This document shows, one piece after another, positions 54,283-62,585 of a DNA stretch of 64,000 nt; position 1 is the stretch's first letter; every line of letters starts with the position of its first letter. The notes under the pieces are model-generated. The model searched no databases and was not told the DNA's origin. It saw only the letters and a list, made by a program, of their open reading frames with translations. This DNA is from Rariloculus sp963665575. Its GTDB lineage: Bacteria; Pseudomonadota; Gammaproteobacteria; Steroidobacterales; Rariloculaceae. A program made the translations under genes and the position numbers. The stretch is from contig CAXXDW010000006.1 of assembly GCA_963665575.2 (NCBI GenBank), positions 868,001 through 932,000 of the forward strand. Direction: 5' to 3'.

Positions 54283-56040
54283 ATGACCACACGAACACAT
54301 CACGCGGCGCTTCTGGCCAGTTCGCTTGCGGTCATCCTGTCCTGGCTCAGCGGTGCGGGTGCAGCGGAGCCGGTACGCGCGACCGAACACATGGTCGTTG
54401 CAGCGAATCCGCATGCCGCCGAAGCCGGGGTCCGCATCCTGCGTGCCGGCGGCAGCGCAGTCGATGCGGCCATCGCGGTGCAGCTCGTGCTGTCGCTCGT
54501 CGAACCGCAGTCGTCGGGAGTCGGCGGCGGTGCGTTCATGCTCGTGCACGACATGCCCGGCGACTCGGGCGAACCCGCCGAAATTGTCGCGTATGAGGGC
54601 CGTGAGACGGCGCCCGCCGCGGCAACGCCCGACATGTTCCTCGACAGCAGCGGCCGGGAGGCGTCGTTCCCGTCCGTCGCCGCCGGCGGCCTCGCGGTGG
54701 GGGTGCCGGGCGCCATGCGCATGCTTGAGCGTGCGCATCGGGACCACGGCAGGCTGCCATGGGCGGAGCTCTTCGTACCTGCGATGGAGCTCGCCGAGGG
54801 CGGTTTCGAGATCTCGCCGCGACTGTATTTCCTGCTCGACCGGTTTCGGGGTTTCGCGCAGGCTGAACGGTTCCTGGCATATTTCTACGACGAGGACGGC
54901 GAGCCTCGCGAGACCGGTTTCCGGCTGGTCAATACGGAATACGCGGGGACGCTGCGCCTGCTTGCCGCGCAAGGCGCCGACGCGATGTATACGGGGGAAC
55001 TCGCCGGGCGGATCGTCGAGGCCGTCACGAACAACACGGTTCGTGCGGGTGGCATGACCCTCGAGGATCTCGCGGCCTACGAAGCTCGAACCACGACGGC
55101 GCTCTGTTCGCCCTACCGGCAGTGGCAGGTTTGCGGGCCGCGGCCGCCGTCCTCGGGCGGTATCGCCGTTCAGCAGATTCTCGGGATTCTCGAGGCCTAC
55201 GATGACACCGGTCTGACGGGCGATCCCGTTCAGTCCATTCACCTGCTCGCCGAGGCGAGCCGGCTCGCCTTCGCCGACCGCAATCTCTATCTGGGGGATC
55301 CCGATTTCGTCGATGTGCCTGTCGCGGCGCTGCTGAACCCCGGGTATCTCGGCAGTCGCGCGGCGCTGATCGACCCGGGCGAGGCGCTGCAGAACGTTTC
55401 CGCCGGTTCGCCGCAGCCCGACCTTGCGTGGAACTTCGCGCCGGGCATGCCGACGCAGGTCGAGTCGACGAGCCATTTCTCGATCGTCGACCGCTGGGGC
55501 GACGCCGTGTCGATGACGACGACCGTGCAGAGCGCTTTCGGCAGCCAGCTCATGGTCGGCGGATTCATCCTCAACAACCAGCTCACGGACTTCTCCTTCG
55601 TGCCGGAAGTCGATGGCAGGCCCGTTGCGAACCGGCCCGAACCCGGCAAGCGGCCGCTCAGCAGCATGTCGCCGAGCCTCGTTTACGACGCGGACGGGCG
55701 GCTGCGCCTTCTGATCGGCTCCCCCGGAGGCACCCGGATCATCAACTATGTCGCCCAGGCCATCGTCGCCGTGCTCGACCATGGGCTCAACATTCAGGAT
55801 GCCGTGGCCGAGCCGCACTTCGTGGCGCAGGATCGCTTGCTCGAACTGGAGCGAGAGACTGCCGTGCTCGCACATGCGGACGCGCTGCGGGCACTTGGCC
55901 ACAACGTGGCGCCACGCACGCTGAACAGCGGGCTGCACGGCATCGCGATCGATTACAGCGAAGGCGGGCGAGTGATCTTTGGCGGTGCGGACCCGCGTCG
56001 CGAAGGTGTCGCGATCGGCGACCAGGAGCCTGCGCCGTAG
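54283..56040 (+). CDS. ggt: Gamma-glutamyltransferase
   Basis: 585 residues. A signal peptide (ALLASSLAVILSWLSGAGAA) sends it to the periplasm, where it splits glutathione and other gamma-glutamyl compounds. The self-cleaving nucleophile Thr is T396 in ESTSHFSIVD; other motifs are SGVGGGAFMLVHD, PGKRPLSSMSPSLV and GSPGGTRI. Its last four codons and TAG stop come from the left terminal repeat of intergenic element copy B, so the protein ends EPAP where the element begins. The 99 bases before it hold no gene. Confidence 0.96.
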   Translation: MTTRTHHAALLASSLAVILSWLSGAGAAEPVRATEHMVVAANPHAAEAGVRILRAGGSAVDAAIAVQLVLSLVEPQSSGVGGGAFMLVHDMPGDSGEPAEIVAYEGRETAPAAATPDMFLDSSGREASFPSVAAGGLAVGVPGAMRMLERAHRDHGRLPWAELFVPAMELAEGGFEISPRLYFLLDRFRGFAQAERFLAYFYDEDGEPRETGFRLVNTEYAGTLRLLAAQGADAMYTGELAGRIVEAVTNNTVRAGGMTLEDLAAYEARTTTALCSPYRQWQVCGPRPPSSGGIAVQQILGILEAYDDTGLTGDPVQSIHLLAEASRLAFADRNLYLGDPDFVDVPVAALLNPGYLGSRAALIDPGEALQNVSAGSPQPDLAWNFAPGMPTQVESTSHFSIVDRWGDAVSMTTTVQSAFGSQLMVGGFILNNQLTDFSFVPEVDGRPVANRPEPGKRPLSSMSPSLVYDADGRLRLLIGSPGGTRIINYVAQAIVAVLDHGLNIQDAVAEPHFVAQDRLLELERETAVLAHADALRALGHNVAPRTLNSGLHGIAIDYSEGGRVIFGGADPRREGVAIGDQEPAP

Positions 56041-56188
56041 GCAGTCGCGAAAGCGAAAATCCGATTTCGCCGTCGGATCGTGCGATCGGTTGAGGAGATT
56101 GTCGAGCCACATTTGACGGAACCGATCGCGCGATGGGGCGGATGCGAGCGGATTTGCAGCCGTAAATTGCTACGGCGCAGGCTCCTGG
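56022..56188. repeat. Hairpin-forming intergenic repeat, copy B (167 bp)
   Basis: A perfect 19-bp terminal inverted repeat: CCAGGAGCCTGCGCCGTAG at 56022-56040 and its complement at 56170-56188. Core arms CGATCGGTT (56083-56091) and AACCGATCG (56120-56128) flank a 28-nt loop; a second stem pairs AAATCCG (56057-56063) with CGGATTT (56149-56155). The core is 41 of 51 bases identical to copy A. It lies between the convergent ggt and mutM genes and overlaps the ggt stop. Confidence 0.88.
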
Positions 56189-56253
56189 CCACGGACGGCT
56201 CGTCAGCGTGCGCCCGACCGCGCGCGATTCAATTCCATTGGCGCCCTGGCTCG

Positions 56254-57066
56254 CTAGCGTTGGCAGGCCGTGCAGTAGTAGGTTGCGCGCTGCCCGAGCC
56301 GGCGCACGCGAATCGGCAGGCCGCAGCGCTTGCACGGCGCATCCGCGCGATCGTAGACCGCAAGCGACATGCTGAAGTAACCGGGCCGGCCGTCGCTTGC
56401 AACGAAGTCGCGCAAGGTCGTTCCGCCTTCGGCGATCGCTTCATTGAGCACGTCGCGTACCGCGCCGGCGAGTCCGTCCAGTCTCCTGCGGCCGATCCGG
56501 CCTGCCTGCCGGGCCGGGTGGATTCCGGCTCGAAACAGCGCTTCGTTGGCGTATATGTTGCCGACCCCGGCAACGACGCGGCTGTTCATGAGATGCTGCT
56601 TGATCGCCACGCGTCTGCCGGCGCAGGACCGCGCAAGATACTCGCCGTCGAACCGATCGCCGAGGGGTTCCGGCCCCAGGGACCGGAGCAGCGGATGGCC
56701 GAGCGGCTCGGCAGAATAGAGCAGGCTTCCGAACCGGCGCGGGTCGTTGAATCGCACGACGCCATCGCCGGCAAGGCGAATATCCACGTGATCGTGCGAT
56801 GCGGGACTCTGCGCAACGGACAGGTATCGCAAGCTGCCGGACATGCCGAGGTGCACGATGAGTGTGCCGCCATCGGTGACGATCAACAGGTATTTGGCGC
56901 GCCGCCCGAGACGCACGATGCGCCGCGCGCCGAGCGTCTCGTCGAGATCGCTCGGTACGGGCCAGCGCAGGCGCGGTTCGCGGACCTCGAACGACTCGAT
57001 CGATCTGCCGACGATCAATGGTTCGAGGCCGCGCCGCGTCGTTTCAACCTCGGGCAGCTCGGGCAT
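56254..57066 (-). CDS. mutM: Formamidopyrimidine-DNA glycosylase
   Basis: 270 residues. Removes 8-oxoguanine and formamidopyrimidines. The catalytic start PELPEVETTRRGLEP (after Met removal, Pro1 and Glu2), the helix-two-turn-helix NIYANEALFRAGIHP, and the C-terminal zinc finger CKRCGLPIRVRR ... YYCTACQR are all intact. It converges on ggt with the repeat element between. Confidence 0.96.
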   Translation of the reverse strand: MPELPEVETTRRGLEPLIVGRSIESFEVREPRLRWPVPSDLDETLGARRIVRLGRRAKYLLIVTDGGTLIVHLGMSGSLRYLSVAQSPASHDHVDIRLAGDGVVRFNDPRRFGSLLYSAEPLGHPLLRSLGPEPLGDRFDGEYLARSCAGRRVAIKQHLMNSRVVAGVGNIYANEALFRAGIHPARQAGRIGRRRLDGLAGAVRDVLNEAIAEGGTTLRDFVASDGRPGYFSMSLAVYDRADAPCKRCGLPIRVRRLGQRATYYCTACQR

Positions 57067-57135
57067 GCTGCAAGCCTAAACGCGCCTTCCCGCTTGTGGC
57101 CAGTGGCCGGTTGGGGAACCGGTCGGGCGTGCCGC

Positions 57136-57165
57136 TTGGAGCACCCGTCTCGCATGGGCTATAGT
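57136..57165 (+). promoter_or_regulatory. Possible promoter of the desaturase gene
   Basis: TTGGAG (57136-57141), an 18-nt spacer and TATAGT (57160-57165), 34 bases before the chosen ATG. Confidence 0.4.
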
Positions 57166-57199
57166 GTCCGGCCACTCGAATTCGGCACCTGGGGCGCTC

Positions 57200-58411
57200 A
57201 TGATCGAATTCCTCGCGACGTATCTCTATGGTCTGACCAATCTGAGCTGGTGGGGCTATGTTCTGGTCACGCTGCTCTGGATGCACGTCACGATGATCGC
57301 GATCACGCTGTATTTCCATCGCGACCAGGCGCACCGGTCCGTGGATCTGCACCCGGTCGTGCGGCATTTCTGCCGCTTCTGGCTCTGGATGAACACAGGC
57401 GCCTCGACGCGGGAATGGGTCGCGGTGCACCGCAAACACCACGCGCACTGCGAGCAGGAAGGCGACCCGCACAGCCCGAAACTGTTCGGACTCAACACGG
57501 TGGTCTGGCAGGGCGCCGAACTCTACCAGGCGGAGGCGAAAAAGCCCGAGACCGTGGAAAAGTACGGCAGGGGCACGCCCGACGACTGGCTGGAACGCAA
57601 GCTGTACGTACCGTACCGGAACGCCGGCATCATTCTGCTGGTAGTTGTGGATCTCGTCCTCTTCGGCGTACCGGGAATCACGATGGTCGCCTTTCAACTC
57701 GGCACGATGCCCATGCTCGCGGCTGGCGTAATCAACGGCCTGTGTCACGCAAAAGGCTACCGCAACTTCGAGACGAACGACGCGTCGACAAACCTCTGGC
57801 CCATCGGACTCTTCGTCGCCGGCGAGGAACTGCACAACAATCATCATGCGTTTCCGACATCCGCGAGATTCTCGATGCGGCGACACGAGCTCGACATGGG
57901 ATGGCTGCATCTGAAGGTGCTCTCGGCGCTCGGTCTTGCGCGGATCAAGCGCGTCGCGGCCCACCCGGAGCTCACCGAGGAGACGAAGGTGCCCGACCTC
58001 GACTCGCTACGGGCCGTCATCGTCAATCGGATGCACATCCTGCGTTACTACAAGAACAACGTCACTTTGCCGCTGCTTCGCCGTGAGCTTGACGATGCCG
58101 GAGAGAGCAAGAACTCGGTATTCAGGGCTGCGAGACGATTGCTGAGCTGGGATCCGCAGATGCTTGACGAGTCATCGAGCAGGCGACTGGCGGAACTTGT
58201 CGAGCGGCATCCGCGCGTCAGCGCCGTCCTCGAGTACCGGAATGAGCTCAGAAGCCTCTGGGACGGGGCGCACAAGAGCAATGACAGCCTGCTGGCCGAG
58301 TTTCGCGAGTGGTGCCGCCGCGCCGAAGCCAGCGGCATACAGGGCATGGCGGACTTTGTGGTCTATCTGAAGTTGCTCAGGCCAACGCCCGAACAGGTCT
58401 CGGCGGCCTGA
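57200..58411 (+). CDS. Membrane fatty-acid desaturase (DesA-like, delta-9 type)
   Basis: 403 residues from ATG 57200 (MIEFLATYLYGLTNLSW). The three His boxes are HRDQAH, HRKHHAH and HNNHHAF, which hold the di-iron site; four membrane helices surround them. It should introduce a double bond in saturated acyl chains at the membrane, using oxygen. The C-terminal ~150 residues are a soluble extension (ELDMGWLHLKVLSALGL ... VNRMHILRYYKNNV) as in other gammaproteobacterial desaturases. Confidence 0.92.
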   Translation: MIEFLATYLYGLTNLSWWGYVLVTLLWMHVTMIAITLYFHRDQAHRSVDLHPVVRHFCRFWLWMNTGASTREWVAVHRKHHAHCEQEGDPHSPKLFGLNTVVWQGAELYQAEAKKPETVEKYGRGTPDDWLERKLYVPYRNAGIILLVVVDLVLFGVPGITMVAFQLGTMPMLAAGVINGLCHAKGYRNFETNDASTNLWPIGLFVAGEELHNNHHAFPTSARFSMRRHELDMGWLHLKVLSALGLARIKRVAAHPELTEETKVPDLDSLRAVIVNRMHILRYYKNNVTLPLLRRELDDAGESKNSVFRAARRLLSWDPQMLDESSSRRLAELVERHPRVSAVLEYRNELRSLWDGAHKSNDSLLAEFREWCRRAEASGIQGMADFVVYLKLLRPTPEQVSAA

Positions 58412-58430
58412 ACGAAGCCGCCGGCTGCGG

Positions 58431-58586
58431 CTACTTGATCTTCGTTTCCTTGTAGATCACGTGCTTGCGGAGTTTGGGGTCGTATTTCATGACCTCCATC
58501 TTCTCCGGATGCAGGCGCCGGTTCTTGGTTGTCGTGTAATAGTGGCCGGTGCCGCCGGTCGACCTGAGTCTGATTTTCTCACGCAT
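58431..58586 (-). CDS. rpmG: 50S ribosomal protein L33
   Basis: 51 residues, MREKIRLRSTGGTGHYYTTT to KHVIYKETKIK. This is the cysteine-free form of L33, which needs no zinc. It lies 14 bases after rpmB, the usual rpmB-rpmG pair. Confidence 0.95.
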   Translation of the reverse strand: MREKIRLRSTGGTGHYYTTTKNRRLHPEKMEVMKYDPKLRKHVIYKETKIK

Positions 58587-58600
58587 CGTCGTTTCACACC

Positions 58601-58837
58601 CTAGACTTTGACGCCGCGCGAGCGCAGGTCGGCGACGACCTTCTCAACGCCCAGCTTGTCGATAATCCTGAGTCCCTTCCGCGAGACCCTGAGCTTGATG
58701 AAGCGCTTCTCGCTCTCGAGCCAGAGCCGCTTCGTGTGGAGATTGGGCAGAAAGCGCCGCCGCGTTCGGTTGTTCGCGTGCGAGACGTTGTTGCCCGTGA
58801 TGGGGCCCTTCCCCGTGACCTGGCAAACTCTGGACAT
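58601..58837 (-). CDS. rpmB: 50S ribosomal protein L28
   Basis: 78 residues: MSRVCQVTGKGPITGNNVSH, then ANNRTRRRFLPNLHTKRLWL and RVSRKGLRIIDKLGVEKV. It is the standard proteobacterial L28. A good sigma-70 promoter lies 33-61 bases upstream, so rpmB-rpmG have their own transcription start between radC and rpmB. Confidence 0.96.
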   Translation of the reverse strand: MSRVCQVTGKGPITGNNVSHANNRTRRRFLPNLHTKRLWLESEKRFIKLRVSRKGLRIIDKLGVEKVVADLRSRGVKV

Positions 58838-58869
58838 GGCGCAATCGTCGGTGATGCGAAGGGGCCGCG

Positions 58870-58898
58870 ACTATACCGCGCATGCCGAACACGGGCAA
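58870..58898 (-). promoter_or_regulatory. Sigma-70 promoter of rpmB-rpmG
   Basis: On the minus strand TTGCCC (58898-58893), 17-nt spacer, TATAGT (58875-58870), ending 32 bases before the rpmB ATG. Confidence 0.6.
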
Positions 58899-58993
58899 GA
58901 ACGGCCGGTCGATCCGCCGGCTTCGGTCGGCGGTTTCGTTCCAATGCGTTGAGGCTTTCGCCGCGGACTGCCGGGAGCCCGCACCTCAGGCGC

Positions 58994-59671
58994 CTAGACC
59001 CAGCCTCTTTCGGCCAGCGAGACGTGACCGTTGCGGCTGACGACGAGATGATCGAGCAGCCGGATGTCGACGAGCGCGAGCGCTTCGGAAAGCTTGGCGG
59101 TAATCGTTCTGTCGGCCTCGCTGGGCTCGCAGTTTCCCGATGGGTGGTTATGGCCGAGGATCACCGCTGAAGCTTCGTGGTATAGCGCGCGCTTGAGGAC
59201 CTCGCGCGGATAGACGGTCGCTCCGTCGACGGTGCCTCGGAAGAGCGCCTCGAAACAGATCACACGGTGTCGCGTGTCGAGAAACAGGCAACTGAATACC
59301 TCATGCGAGAGATCCGCGAGCCGGGCCTTGAAACAGCGGGCGGCGTCCTGGGGACGCTTGAGCGTACGGCGCCGGTCGGTCGGGCCCTCGATGCAGCGTC
59401 GGCCGAGTTCGAGCGCCGCGAGAAGCCGTGCAGTTCGCGCGGGCCCCAGGCCATTTGCGCGGATCAGTTCTCTCGCACCTCGGCGCATCAGCGCGTGCAG
59501 GCTGCCCCACTCGTCGAGCAGCGTTTGCGACAGGGTCATCGCGTCGCGTCCGGGCATACCGGAGCCGAGCAGCACCGCAAGCAGTTCCCGATCGGACAGA
59601 AGTTCCGCACCGGCTTCAAGAAGCCTTTCGCGCGGCCGCTCGCTGCGCGGCCGACTACCGAGATTCGTCAT
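58994..59671 (-). CDS. radC: RadC family protein (JAB/MPN domain)
   Basis: 225 residues from ATG 59671 (MTNLGSRPRSERPRERLLEA) with GGAAAAG upstream; an 18-codon longer start is possible. A helix-hairpin-helix region (LIRANGLGPARTARLLAALE) precedes the JAB metalloprotease-like domain with the metal motif HNHPSGNCEPSEAD. Despite the name, a direct DNA repair role is not established. It is next to rpmB-rpmG, as in E. coli. Confidence 0.94.
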   Translation of the reverse strand: MTNLGSRPRSERPRERLLEAGAELLSDRELLAVLLGSGMPGRDAMTLSQTLLDEWGSLHALMRRGARELIRANGLGPARTARLLAALELGRRCIEGPTDRRRTLKRPQDAARCFKARLADLSHEVFSCLFLDTRHRVICFEALFRGTVDGATVYPREVLKRALYHEASAVILGHNHPSGNCEPSEADRTITAKLSEALALVDIRLLDHLVVSRNGHVSLAERGWV

Positions 59672-59913
59672 GTGTTCTTTTCCACGTCTCGAGCGCAGCA
59701 TGGCGAACGCGTGTAGCCGACGCACCCCGCATAAGTGTGCAAGTCTTCGAGAAACACGCCCGGCAGCGATGCGGGTGCGGCACGCGTCGGGTGCAGTTCG
59801 ATCGTCGCGGGTGAGCGGTTTGCGTCGACCTTGCGGAAGGAAGCCGCGCGCGCGGTGGAAATGGCTGTGCGACCAAGGGTAAGCTCACCGCAATAAAAAG
59901 GACGGCTGACGGC

Positions 59914-61170
59914 ATGTCACAAGAATCCGGCAGTTCCTCACCTCGCGTCCTGCTCGGCATCACCGGCGGGATCGCGGCCTACAAGAGTCCCGAGCTCGCA
60001 CGGCGGCTCGTGGAAATGGGTGCCGAGGTGCAGGTGGTCATGACGCGCGGCGCCGGACAGTTCGTCACGGCGACGACGCTTCAGGCCGTGTCGTCCCGTC
60101 GCGTTCGCGACGACCTTTGGGACGCCGAGGCCGAGGCCGCAATGGGGCACATCGAGCTTGCCCGTTGGGCCGACCTCGTCGTCGTCGCACCGGCCACCGC
60201 GCACTTCATGGGCTCGCTTGCCGGCGGTCTCGCCGGCGACCTCCTGTCGACGCTGTGCCTGGCGACGACCGCGCCGCTCGTCCTGGTCCCCGCGATGAAT
60301 CACGCGATGTGGACGCATCCCGCCGTGCAGGCCAACCGGGAAGTACTCGAGGATCGCGGCGTCCGGCTGCTCGGTCCGGTCAAGGGGGATCAGGCCTGCG
60401 GCGAACACGGCATGGGCCGGATGATGGAACCGGCCGACATCGCGCGCGAGCTGCTGGACGAGCGAGTCCTTGCAGGACGCATGGATCTTCAGCAGCTCAA
60501 GGGCGTCAAGACCGTCATCACCGCGGGTCCGACGCGCGAGCCGATCGATCCGGTGCGCTACATCACGAACCGCAGCTCCGGCAAGATGGGCTATGCGATC
60601 GCGGAGGCCGCGCGCGAAGCCGGCGCGGATGTCGTGCTCGTCAGCGGGCCGGTGGCCTTGCCCGTGCCGGCCGGCGTGCGCCGCGTCGATGTCGAGACGG
60701 CCGAGCAGATGTACGGCGCCGTGCACGGCGAGATCGCCGACACGGGCCTTTTCATCGCCTGCGCTGCCGTGTCGGACTATCGCCCGCACAGCCCGTCGGC
60801 GCGCAAGATCAAGCGCAGCGACGAGGAACTCAAGGTCGATCTGGTGCGCTCGAAGGACACCTTGTCGAGCGTCGCGGTGCTGGCGGAACGGCCGTTCTGC
60901 GTCGGTTTCGCGGCCGAAACCGAAGACATCGAGCGGCACGCGCGCGACAAGCTCGCGACCAAGGGCCTCGATATGATCGCGGCCAATCGTGTCGGGCCCA
61001 CCTGCGGATTCGACACCGATACGAACGCGCTAAAGGTGTACTGGCCGGGCGGCGAAGCCGAGTTCGGCGAGCGTTCCAAGTCGGTCCTCGCAAGGCAACT
61101 CATCGCGCTCGTCGCCGAGCGCTTTCATGCGGCGCGCGAAGCGCCGCAGCCATCGCTGCTCGCGGGCTAG
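59914..61170 (+). CDS. coaBC: Bifunctional phosphopantothenoylcysteine decarboxylase/synthase
   Basis: 418 residues. The N-terminal CoaC flavoprotein (VLLGITGGIAAYKSPELARR; catalytic His in GHIELARWADLVVVAPAT; PAMNHAMW; active-site Cys in DQACGEHGMGRM) is followed by the CoaB ligase (VITAGPTREPIDPVRYITNR, SSGKMGYAIAEAA, ACAAVSDYRP, FCVGFAAETED). It makes 4'-phosphopantetheine from phosphopantothenate and cysteine. Followed by dut after 12 bases, the common coaBC-dut pair. The 242 bases to the divergent radC hold no gene. Confidence 0.97.
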   Translation: MSQESGSSSPRVLLGITGGIAAYKSPELARRLVEMGAEVQVVMTRGAGQFVTATTLQAVSSRRVRDDLWDAEAEAAMGHIELARWADLVVVAPATAHFMGSLAGGLAGDLLSTLCLATTAPLVLVPAMNHAMWTHPAVQANREVLEDRGVRLLGPVKGDQACGEHGMGRMMEPADIARELLDERVLAGRMDLQQLKGVKTVITAGPTREPIDPVRYITNRSSGKMGYAIAEAAREAGADVVLVSGPVALPVPAGVRRVDVETAEQMYGAVHGEIADTGLFIACAAVSDYRPHSPSARKIKRSDEELKVDLVRSKDTLSSVAVLAERPFCVGFAAETEDIERHARDKLATKGLDMIAANRVGPTCGFDTDTNALKVYWPGGEAEFGERSKSVLARQLIALVAERFHAAREAPQPSLLAG

Positions 61171-61182
61171 CTGTCCGTGGCA

Positions 61183-61659
61183 ATGGTCGCGCCTCGAACC
61201 GGCGGCACGCGGATCCGACTCAGAATTCTCGACGAGCGCGTGGGGCGCGAAATCCCGCTCCCGGCGCGTGCGACGGACGGCTCCGCCGGCGTTGACCTGA
61301 GGGCCTGTCTCGCCGAGCCCGCGACACTTGAGCCCGGCGCGACGAAACTGATTCCAACGGGTATCGCGATCCATCTCGCCGATCCGGGTCTTGCCGCGGT
61401 GATCCTGCCCCGCTCCGGTCTCGGCCACAAGCACGGTATCGTGCTCGGCAATCTCGTCGGCCTCATCGATTCGGACTACCAGGGCGAACTGCTCGTGTCG
61501 TGCTGGAACAGGGGAACTGAGCCGTTCCGGATCGAGCCTGGAGCGCGGCTCGCGCAGCTCGTCGTCGTACCCGTGGTGCCGTTCGACTTCGAGGTCGTGA
61601 ACTCCTTCACGGATTCCGATCGCGGCGCGGGCGGCTTCGGCCACAGCGGTACGGTATAG
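61183..61659 (+). CDS. dut: Deoxyuridine 5'-triphosphate nucleotidohydrolase
   Basis: 158 residues from ATG 61183; a GTG two codons earlier is possible. It removes dUTP and supplies dUMP. The five trimeric dUTPase motifs are visible: ATDGSAGVDLRA, PRSGLGHKHG, GNLVGLIDSDYQGEL, GARLAQLVVVP and the C-terminal RGAGGFGHSGTV arm. Co-transcribed with coaBC. Confidence 0.96.
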   Translation: MVAPRTGGTRIRLRILDERVGREIPLPARATDGSAGVDLRACLAEPATLEPGATKLIPTGIAIHLADPGLAAVILPRSGLGHKHGIVLGNLVGLIDSDYQGELLVSCWNRGTEPFRIEPGARLAQLVVVPVVPFDFEVVNSFTDSDRGAGGFGHSGTV

Positions 61660-61687
61660 GGCCTGTTAGCGCCCGCGCTTCCCGAGC

Positions 61688-61725
61688 GCGCATGGGCGGG
61701 CCGGGTGCGCATGGGCGGGCCGGGT
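61688..61725. repeat. Tandem 19-bp duplication between dut and pyrE
   Basis: GCGCATGGGCGGGCCGGGT occurs twice head-to-tail (61688-61706 and 61707-61725) with no mismatch, in the gap between the convergent dut and pyrE genes. Confidence 0.9.
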
Positions 61726-61782
61726 CCGCAGCAGCCAAACTGTCGCCGCTCCACTCGCGCGCCGGCCCTGGTATGACCGAGG

Positions 61783-62436
61783 CTACGCGGACATCGCGCC
61801 GTATCGGTCGCGATAGGCACGCATGGCCGGGACACGCTCGGCGAAAGTGCTGTTACTTTCCATGTGCTCGACGAGATCGGTGAACGATACGATGCTCCTG
61901 ACCGGAACTCCGAGTTCGGTCTCGATCTCCGTGACTGTCGTCAGGCGGGAATTCGTACCGACTTCTTCGCGGTCGATCGCGACCAATATTCCGGCGGGCG
62001 TCGCACCGGCCGCGCGGATGATGCCGACCGCTTCACGAGCCGCCGTCCCGGCGGTTATCACGTCGTCGACGACCAGCACGCGACCGCTGAGCGGTGCGCC
62101 GACACCACGGCCGCCTTCGCCGTGGTCCTTCGGTTCCTTGCGGTTGTAGGCGAACGGGTAATCCAGGTCGTGATGCTCGGCCAGCGCGGCGGCAGCGAGC
62201 GCGACCAGCGGAATGCCCTTGTAGGCCGGGCCGAAAAGAACGTCGAACTCGAAATCCAGCGCCGCGATCGCGGCGGCATAGCAGCGGCCGACCTTCGCAG
62301 CGGCAGCGCCCGTATTGAAATGTCCGGAGTTGAAGAAGTACGGGCTTACCCGTCCGGACTTCAATTCAAAGCGGCCGAAACGGAGCACGTCAAGCTCGAG
62401 CGCAAGCTCGAGAAACTCTTTCTTGTAGGCTTTCAT
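61783..62436 (-). CDS. pyrE: Orotate phosphoribosyltransferase
   Basis: 217 residues from ATG 62436 (MKAYKKEFLELALELDVLRF); a longer frame upstream has no family match. It joins orotate to PRPP in pyrimidine synthesis. Motifs: LKSGRVSPYFFNSGHFNTG, AYKGIPLVALAA, FAYNRKEPKDHGEGG and the PRPP loop VLVVDDVITAGTAARE. Divergent from the exonuclease III-type gene, as in many gammaproteobacteria. Confidence 0.96.
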   Translation of the reverse strand: MKAYKKEFLELALELDVLRFGRFELKSGRVSPYFFNSGHFNTGAAAAKVGRCYAAAIAALDFEFDVLFGPAYKGIPLVALAAAALAEHHDLDYPFAYNRKEPKDHGEGGRGVGAPLSGRVLVVDDVITAGTAAREAVGIIRAAGATPAGILVAIDREEVGTNSRLTTVTEIETELGVPVRSIVSFTDLVEHMESNSTFAERVPAMRAYRDRYGAMSA

Positions 62437-62585
62437 CGGCAGTGGGTGGGGATCGTTCCTGAATCTTGCCGCGTTCGCGCCCCCGACGCGTTCACGCCCA
62501 TACGCCGCAAGCCCATGCCGGGACGGCTCCTGTATCATACCGCGCTTGTCTTCGGGCACGCTTCTAAAGCGGTCGTCGCTGCGTC

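Noticed and set aside
53431..56112. Open frame of 893 codons on the minus strand across coaD, ggt and repeat copy B
   Set aside because: Arg/Pro/His-rich composition, antisense to well-supported genes, no recognisable domain.
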